Positions 24,571-29,534 of a DNA stretch of 29,534 nt are shown here, in pieces (position 1 is the stretch's first letter; the number at the start of each line of letters is the position of its first letter). Under the pieces are notes generated by a model that saw only the letters and a list, made by a program, of their open reading frames with translations, was not told where the DNA came from and searched no databases. This stretch comes from Veillonella sp. AM51-8BH (lineage in GTDB: Bacteria > Bacillota > Negativicutes > Veillonellales > Veillonellaceae). The position numbers and the translations under genes are program-made. The stretch spans positions 1 through 29,534 of the forward strand of contig NZ_QSDY01000019.1 in the NCBI RefSeq assembly GCF_003463825.1. Reading direction: 5' to 3'.

Positions 24571-26316
24571 CTAACTCCCGCTTTTTTGACGAATCCATAA
24601 ATTATAAAAGGCCCCCTTTAGGTCTATTAATTCTTTAAAAGAACCTTGTTCTATTATTTTACCATATTCAATATAAACAATTTTATTTGCTTCTTGTACC
24701 GTCGATAACCGATGAGCGATACTTACAATCGTCTTACTACCCCGAATACGTTCGATACTTGCTTGTATTTGTTTTTCCGTATGACTATCAATATTAGCAG
24801 TTGCTTCATCTAATAATAAAATAGGTATATTTCTTATTAATGTACGACCAAAGGCTAGTAATTGCTTTTGTCCATCTGATAATAAAGAACCTAAGTACCC
24901 AACAGGTGTATTATAGCCTTCAGGTAATTGTTCAATCATAGAATCTAAATTTACTTGTTTTGCAGCTTTTACCATTTCATCATGAGATATAGAGTTATCA
25001 AAAAGTGTAAGATTATCTTTAATAGAACCTTTAAATAAGTAAGCTTGTTGGAATACATACCCCATTAAGTGACGAAGTACAGAGCTGTCATATTTAGCAA
25101 TATCAATACCATTTATATAGATGGCACCCTTTGTAGGTTTATAGATACCCATTAGTAAGGACAATAATGTGGACTTACCACTACCGGATGGTCCTACAAT
25201 ACCAGTAAAATCACCAGCTTTAATATGTAAGGTGAAATCTTGTAATGCATAGACATCGTTATTCTCATAGGAAAACCAAACATGATCAAATTCAATTGAT
25301 TCTACTGGAATCAGTTCCTTTGGAACTTCATCTACCATATTTCGCTCTTTTTCCTCTAATAATGGAACTAACCGTTCTGCACCAGCTAATGAACTTTGCA
25401 GGGAATTATATTTGTCTGCAATGTCCTTTAATGGTTGAAAGAATCGATCCATATATTGAATGAAAGCAAAAACAGTACCTGCATCAGCTATAGAATCAAT
25501 TAAATTGGTAGTGGTAAATATAACAATTAATGCTACAAAAAATAATCCATCAACGAGAGGTCTAAAAATAGAAAATGTTGTTACTTCAAAAAGACCGGCT
25601 TCTAAAAAACCTTTATTAACAGTTTCATATTTATCTTCTATAGCCTTTTCTCCACCATAGGACTTTACAATAACAATATAATTAAGTAGTTCCTTAATAC
25701 TCGCATTTGACGCTGCTACGGATCGTCTTACTTGACGAAAAGCCTTTCTAGAGAACTTTTGATATACCCAAATAATGCCACCCATAATAGGCACTAAAAT
25801 TGTCATAATAATGGCTAATGGTATATTAATAGCATACATAAAGGCTAATATACCGGTAATCATTAATCCACTACTAGCTAAATTCAATAATACGTCTGTA
25901 TATAAGGTGCGCAGTGATTCTACATCATTTGTAATGCGTGTTACCCAATTACCAATAGGCAATTTATAGAATTCATCATGTGATTTATGTAGAATTTTTT
26001 GGAACACAATATGGCGAATATTGTAGATAATCTTTTGGCCAAAACTTTTTAAAAAGTAATTTTCTATGAAAATAAAGCACACACTGCCAATGATAGTGAG
26101 ACCATATAAAATAGCATAATATTCAATGACATGAATATCATTTGTAGCAAAACCAAGATCGATGACTTGTTTTGTAAGATATGGTCTAAATAATAGTAGT
26201 ACAAGATTTCCCGCAAGTGCAATTGTTGCTACTAATAAGATTCCTAAATAGGGTTTAATATATGCAGTTATATAGGAGAATAAAGCCCAATCGTTTCTTT
26301 CTTTATGCGTTTTCAT
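24571..26316 (-). CDS. ABC exporter half-transporter, catalytic-Glu subunit of a heterodimer
   Basis: This 581-residue protein (from ATG 26316, AAAGGAGAGG upstream) has six transmembrane helices fused to an ATPase. In this numbering Walker A is GPSGSGKST at 375-383. The Q-loop is in YVFQQAYLF. The signature is LSDGQ at 479-483, a departure from LSGGQ. Walker B is ILLLDEATANID with catalytic Glu504, and the H-loop is SIAHRL with His535. A normal Glu and His with an altered signature match the TM288/BmrD-type half of heterodimeric multidrug exporters. It overlaps its partner by 14 bases. Substrate is unknown; lipid or drug export are family possibilities. Confidence 0.92.
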   Translation of the reverse strand: MKTHKERNDWALFSYITAYIKPYLGILLVATIALAGNLVLLLFRPYLTKQVIDLGFATNDIHVIEYYAILYGLTIIGSVCFIFIENYFLKSFGQKIIYNIRHIVFQKILHKSHDEFYKLPIGNWVTRITNDVESLRTLYTDVLLNLASSGLMITGILAFMYAINIPLAIIMTILVPIMGGIIWVYQKFSRKAFRQVRRSVAASNASIKELLNYIVIVKSYGGEKAIEDKYETVNKGFLEAGLFEVTTFSIFRPLVDGLFFVALIVIFTTTNLIDSIADAGTVFAFIQYMDRFFQPLKDIADKYNSLQSSLAGAERLVPLLEEKERNMVDEVPKELIPVESIEFDHVWFSYENNDVYALQDFTLHIKAGDFTGIVGPSGSGKSTLLSLLMGIYKPTKGAIYINGIDIAKYDSSVLRHLMGYVFQQAYLFKGSIKDNLTLFDNSISHDEMVKAAKQVNLDSMIEQLPEGYNTPVGYLGSLLSDGQKQLLAFGRTLIRNIPILLLDEATANIDSHTEKQIQASIERIRGSKTIVSIAHRLSTVQEANKIVYIEYGKIIEQGSFKELIDLKGAFYNLWIRQKSGS

Positions 26317-28030
26317 TTTGAGCCTCTCCTTTCTGTGCTTCATAGAGTGTTTTATATAAACCATTGAGATTTAATAATTCCTCATGTGTCCCCTCTTCAA
26401 CTATATGACCTTCATCAAAGACAATAATTTTATCAGCTTTTTCAATAACCTCTAATCGTTGCGAAATACATAATATAGTTTGTGAATTTACTGTATGTAA
26501 TGTCTCTAAAATAGTATTTACTGTTACGGCATCTAAAGCTGAGAAACAATCATCTAATAATAAATATGGTGCATTTTTATAAAAACCTCTAGCCATATTA
26601 ATACGTTGCTTTTGACCACCAGATAAATCATGTCCTTCTTCTGCAAGAGTATGTAAGTCATTATCTAATAGATTACCTAAATCTCTATATAGGTCGGCTT
26701 TTTTTGCAGCCACCTCTACGGATTCATGCATAGGTAATTCTTTACCAAATTTAATATTATCTTCAATAGTAGTACTCAATAAATAAGATTGAGTTGGTAC
26801 ATAAGCTATTGAATTTCGAAGCTTAGATAAAGGTATATCTGAAATATCTTGGTTCCCAAAATAAATAGATTTAGCGGGGCTTTGTTGCAAACCAATGAGT
26901 AATTTAAAGATAGTACTTTTACCAGATCCAGGTTTACCAACAATGCCTATAAAAGAGCCTTTACGAATAGTTGTAGATACTTGAGACAATGCATGACCTT
27001 TAGAATTTTCATAATTAAAATCTAAATATCGTATATTAATATCCTCAAGTGGTAATACTTCAGTTGAGTCATCAATTGACTCTATTGGTAGTCGTAAGAA
27101 ATCGGTAATACGATCTAACGATGCCAAGCCTTTTTGTACAATCGAAATGAGTCCACCAAAGCCAATTAAAGGTCCTACGATTAGCATAATGAATGAATTG
27201 ATAGTTACAAATTCACCTATGGACATTTGACCATTTACAGCTAGGTGACCACATATGAAAATACTGATACTAATACAAATAAACGGTGCAATTCTTGTTA
27301 ACGGTGTTAGTACAGAATCTAATAAGGCAACCTCCATATTTTTCTTATAGTTCAATTTATTTATTTTTTCAAACGAGTCAGAAATAATACGTTCTCGATT
27401 AAAGGCTCTAATTACATCTATACCTTGGAATAATTCTTGCCCAAACTCTGTCATATCACTATAAGTAGCTTGAGCACTACGCTGTTTAGCACGTAATTTT
27501 CTGCCCAACACAAATATTGCAACAATGATGAAGAATACAGGTGTCATGATTTTAAAAGCTAATAGACCATCTATTTTTTGTATTAAAATAATAGATCCTA
27601 CAATGGAATAAAATATAATATCCACCACGATCATTACACCTAAACCTAACGCTACACGAAGAGATGTAACATCATTTGTCATCAACGCCATAACTTTACC
27701 AGGTCCATTTGCCTCATAATATGTTGTTTTTATTTGTAATGCTTTTCTACACAAGATTTCACGAAAAAGGTACTCCATACGACGGATGGAACCAAGTAAG
27801 GTGCGTCGCGAAATAACTTTTAGAATCGTTATAATAATAAATAATAAAATAAAGTAAATAATATAATTGACTAAGCCCTCTTTATTGTGACTTAGTGTAT
27901 CGATGGCATTACCAATGAATTGTGGAACAAATAAAAATGCTATATCAATAGCGATTAGCATAGTTAAGCCGATGGCATATACCCAGCCTTCTCGGCGGAA
28001 AAACTGCATAAATAGCTCTATAGGTTTCAT
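26303..28030 (-). CDS. ABC exporter half-transporter, degenerate-site subunit of a heterodimer
   Basis: This 575-residue protein has six transmembrane helices (about 17-290) and a C-terminal ATPase. Walker A is GKPGSGKS at 365-372, and the signature is a canonical LSGGQ at 469-473. Walker B, however, is LLLDDCFSALD, with Asp494 where catalytic Glu is expected, and the H-loop reads CISQRL, with Gln524 for His. These changes abolish hydrolysis in one site and are the hallmark of the TM287/BmrC-type half. Its good signature completes the active site of the partner encoded next. First gene of a three-gene operon with the partner and an RNA methyltransferase. Confidence 0.92.
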   Translation of the reverse strand: MKPIELFMQFFRREGWVYAIGLTMLIAIDIAFLFVPQFIGNAIDTLSHNKEGLVNYIIYFILLFIIITILKVISRRTLLGSIRRMEYLFREILCRKALQIKTTYYEANGPGKVMALMTNDVTSLRVALGLGVMIVVDIIFYSIVGSIILIQKIDGLLAFKIMTPVFFIIVAIFVLGRKLRAKQRSAQATYSDMTEFGQELFQGIDVIRAFNRERIISDSFEKINKLNYKKNMEVALLDSVLTPLTRIAPFICISISIFICGHLAVNGQMSIGEFVTINSFIMLIVGPLIGFGGLISIVQKGLASLDRITDFLRLPIESIDDSTEVLPLEDINIRYLDFNYENSKGHALSQVSTTIRKGSFIGIVGKPGSGKSTIFKLLIGLQQSPAKSIYFGNQDISDIPLSKLRNSIAYVPTQSYLLSTTIEDNIKFGKELPMHESVEVAAKKADLYRDLGNLLDNDLHTLAEEGHDLSGGQKQRINMARGFYKNAPYLLLDDCFSALDAVTVNTILETLHTVNSQTILCISQRLEVIEKADKIIVFDEGHIVEEGTHEELLNLNGLYKTLYEAQKGEAQNENA

Positions 28031-28060
28031 AGGACCTCTCAGTTAAATTTCTGTATTACA

Positions 28061-28096
28061 GGATTATCATTATTTAAATATACTCCTTATAGTATA
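28061..28096 (-). promoter_or_regulatory. Candidate ABC exporter promoter with Fur-like half site
   Basis: On the minus strand TATACT (28096-28091) is a good -10 with only a weak -35 (TTATGA-like) 16 bases upstream. About 20 bases downstream, ATAATGATAATC (28073-28062) equals 12 consecutive bases of the classic Fur consensus, but the second half is poor. In DNA this AT-rich such a match can arise by chance. Confidence 0.4.
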
Positions 28097-28219
28097 CACA
28101 TTTTTTCATATATCATAATACACCTATACGTATATAATGTAGTTTTAAGATATTTTCTTGATTATGAAGCCAATAACATACTATTTATTCCCTTAAAAAC
28201 ACTATATCGAATTTTTTAG

Positions 28220-28248
28220 TTTACTTATGGTAATGTAAGTGTTATACT
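28220..28248 (+). promoter_or_regulatory. tpx promoter
   Basis: TTTACT (28220-28225) and TATACT (28243-28248) are separated by 17 bases, 64 bases before the tpx start codon. A small inverted repeat, GATAC-AAAAC-GTATC (28256-28270), begins at the expected transcription start and could be an operator or a 5' stem. A strong RBS (AGGAGG) lies just before the gene, in keeping with high expression. Confidence 0.65.
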
Positions 28249-28311
28249 ATGCATAGATACAAAACGTATCCTTACGAACATTAGAATTAAAACTCTTAGG
28301 AGGAATACAAC

Positions 28312-28827
28312 ATGGAAAAACGTACTGGCGTAGTAACATTTGCAGGTGGCCCTATCACATTGGTTGGTCCAGAAGTTAAAGTAGGTCAACAAGCTCCTGA
28401 CTTCACAGTTTTAAGCAACGACTTACAACCTAAAACATTAAAAGATTTCGAAGGTAAAGTAAAAGTTATCTCCGTTGTTCCTTCCCTTGATACAGGCGTT
28501 TGTGACGCTCAAACTCGTTGGTTCAACCAAGATGCTACAGCACTTTCTGATGATGTTGTAGTATTGACTATCTCTATGGACTTACCTTTCGCTCAAAAAC
28601 GTTGGTGTGGCGCTGCTGGCGTAGATAAAGTTATTACTTTGTCTGACCACAAAGACGCTTCCTTCGGTGAAAACTATGGCTTCTTGATTGAAGAACTTCG
28701 TCTTTTAACTCGTGGCGTAGTAGTAATCAACAAAGAAAATAAAGTAACTTATGTTGAATACGTTCCTGAAGTAACTCAAGCAGTTAACTTCGATGCTGCA
28801 TTAGAAGCAATTAAAGCTGATATCTAA
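28312..28827 (+). CDS. tpx: Thiol peroxidase (atypical 2-Cys peroxiredoxin Tpx)
   Basis: This 171-residue Tpx reduces hydrogen peroxide and alkyl hydroperoxides with electrons from thioredoxin. The peroxidatic Cys64 is in [18 protein letters not shown], and the resolving Cys99 in [21 protein letters not shown]; both are in the family's usual places. The N-terminal [12 protein letters not shown] and the C-terminal [18 protein letters not shown] also match. AGGAGG precedes ATG 28312. Codons are visibly biased (many GTA, GCT, GTT, AAA, few rare codons) compared with neighbours, which suggests strong expression. It is a single-gene unit: own promoter and a strong terminator. Useful for oxygen defence in an anaerobe. 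Confidence 0.97.
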   Translation: MEKRTGVVTFAGGPITLVGPEVKVGQQAPDFTVLSNDLQPKTLKDFEGKVKVISVVPSLDTGVCDAQTRWFNQDATALSDDVVVLTISMDLPFAQKRWCGAAGVDKVITLSDHKDASFGENYGFLIEELRLLTRGVVVINKENKVTYVEYVPEVTQAVNFDAALEAIKADI

Positions 28828-28866
28828 TCCTTTGATATTCTCTTGATTATACTGTGGTGTAATCGT

Positions 28867-28896
28867 AAAAAGACCGTACGGTGTACGGTCTTTTTT
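28867..28896 (+). terminator. Rho-independent terminator after tpx
   Basis: GACCGTAC (28872-28879) pairs with GTACGGTC (28883-28890) around GGT, the stem is lengthened by A/T pairs, and six Ts follow (28891-28896). This is a strong intrinsic terminator. Confidence 0.93.
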
Positions 28897-28899
28897 ATG

Positions 28900-28908
28900 T
28901 GGTATAGT
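28900..28908 (+). promoter_or_regulatory. Candidate extended -10 promoter of psiE
   Basis: TGGTATAGT is an extended -10 box 31 bases before the psiE start codon and directly after the tpx terminator. No -35 is recognisable. Its placement makes an independent psiE transcript likely. Confidence 0.4.
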
Positions 28909-28938
28909 ATTTAGATATTTATTGTAGGTGAATTATAT

Positions 28939-29334
28939 ATGTGGATACGTATTTCTAAATTATTATTAACTATAAAAAATATAGCCCTTGTAGGTGTAGG
29001 CATTGCTCTTTGTATTGCCCTCATTAATACCTTAATTAGCCTAGGATTTATTACGTGGGCAAATATCCAAGGTTATAGCACTTACTATTTATTAATTGAA
29101 GAATTAATTACCTTCTTCTTATACTTTGAGTTTATTGCTCTCATCGTAAAATACTTTAAAAATAACTTCCACTTCCCGCTTAATTTCTTTTTATATATTG
29201 GCATAACTGCAATTGTTAGACTGCTAATCATCGATCATGAATCGTCATATGATAATTTAATCTGGTCTGTTGCAATTTTTGTACTTGTATGTAGCTTAGT
29301 ACTAGTAGAAAAGTTTATAGGACATAACGAGTAA
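28939..29334 (+). CDS. psiE: PsiE family membrane protein (phosphate-starvation-inducible E)
   Basis: This 131-residue protein has four hydrophobic segments (about 14-36, 50-70, 80-97 and 107-125), as in PsiE. The family pattern is clear: YLLIEELITFFLYFEFIALIVKYF followed by HFPLNFFLYIGITAIVRLLIIDHE. PsiE is induced by phosphate starvation in E. coli; its molecular job is unknown, and phosphate control cannot be shown here. AGGTG lies before ATG 28939. It points toward a minus-strand gene whose stop is only 29 bases past the psiE stop, and no terminator is seen between them. Confidence 0.88.
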   Translation: MWIRISKLLLTIKNIALVGVGIALCIALINTLISLGFITWANIQGYSTYYLLIEELITFFLYFEFIALIVKYFKNNFHFPLNFFLYIGITAIVRLLIIDHESSYDNLIWSVAIFVLVCSLVLVEKFIGHNE

Positions 29335-29363
29335 TAGGGTTATAGGACAAAAAGTGTGTGTGA

Positions 29364-29534
29364 CTAATCCCAATAAGTTGGAAAATCTGTAGACATATGT
29401 AGCTCATTCCAAACAGGAGCATCACCCCATTGAGGGATTGAACGATCTATTTGGCAATAATCAGATAACCGTTTGTAGATAGCAGCAATCGATTCATCTG
29501 TAGGCATACAATTTAATATATCTGAAATAGAAAG
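29364..29534 (-). CDS. Partial CDS, 3' end of an unidentified gene
   Basis: An open frame enters from the right edge and runs 56 codons to TAG at 29366-29364. The visible C-terminus includes ISDILNCMPTDESIAAIYKR, then a segment rich in Trp and Tyr (SIPQWGDAPVWNELHM, ending in FPTYWD). No stop interrupts the frame and codon use resembles its neighbours, so it is likely a real gene whose start lies beyond the window. I do not recognise the family. An internal ATG exists in frame, but nothing resembling an RBS supports a start there. Confidence 0.6.
   Translation of the reverse strand, partial: LSISDILNCMPTDESIAAIYKRLSDYCQIDRSIPQWGDAPVWNELHMSTDFPTYWD

Overview
The window is a compact stretch of a low-GC bacterial chromosome. 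It has Firmicute-type AGGAGG ribosome binding sites, very short or overlapping gene junctions and about 95% coding density; no gap between genes exceeds 300 bases (the longest is 28031-28311). The gene order Asp23/Gls24 - nusB - Kae1-like - xseA - xseB - ispA - tlyA - nadK is a Clostridia/Negativicutes arrangement. Together with a late cobalamin cluster that includes an L-threonine kinase, it suggests a Negativicute, most likely Veillonella. That assignment is inference from gene content, not from a search. Almost everything lies on the minus strand; only a small unknown gene (16724), tpx and psiE lie on plus.

Reading the minus strand from the right: (1) 29364-29534 is the 3' end of an unidentified gene. 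(2) 24571-28030 holds a heterodimeric ABC exporter with one degenerate ATP site, followed by a SpoU/TrmH-type RNA methyltransferase and a terminator. Divergent from it are thiol peroxidase (tpx) and psiE on the plus strand. (3) 17108-23589 holds a YdjC deacetylase, a flippase-like membrane protein, a ThrR/PheB-like ACT protein, homoserine dehydrogenase, a frameshifted homoserine kinase, htpX (own promoter), ndk and a PduO-type cobalamin adenosyltransferase. The leader of this unit contains a promoter followed at once by a terminator hairpin, which looks like an attenuator. (4) 7510-16660 holds cobU, cbiP, cbiB, cobS, pduX-like, cobD and cobC (corrin amidation, aminopropanol arm and nucleotide-loop assembly of B12), then an rsuA-like pseudouridine synthase, an M24 aminopeptidase and efp. 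(5) 140-7374 holds two Asp23/Gls24 proteins, nusB, a Kae1/TsaD-like paralogue, exonuclease VII, a frameshifted ispA, a DUF212 membrane protein, tlyA, nadK and mnmM. It ends at a terminator present as a perfect 47-bp tandem duplication.

Two biosynthetic genes (ispA and thrB) are each broken by what looks like one missing base. Restoring one base gives full-length proteins of 292 and 304 residues. An ispA knock-out would be expected to be very costly, so sequence error should be excluded before calling either a pseudogene. No mobile element, CRISPR array, tRNA or rRNA was seen. The most interesting non-coding signals are the putative attenuator at 23609-23680, the inverted repeat over the htpX promoter, the efp terminator placed against the asp23 ribosome binding site, and the duplicated terminator at the left edge.
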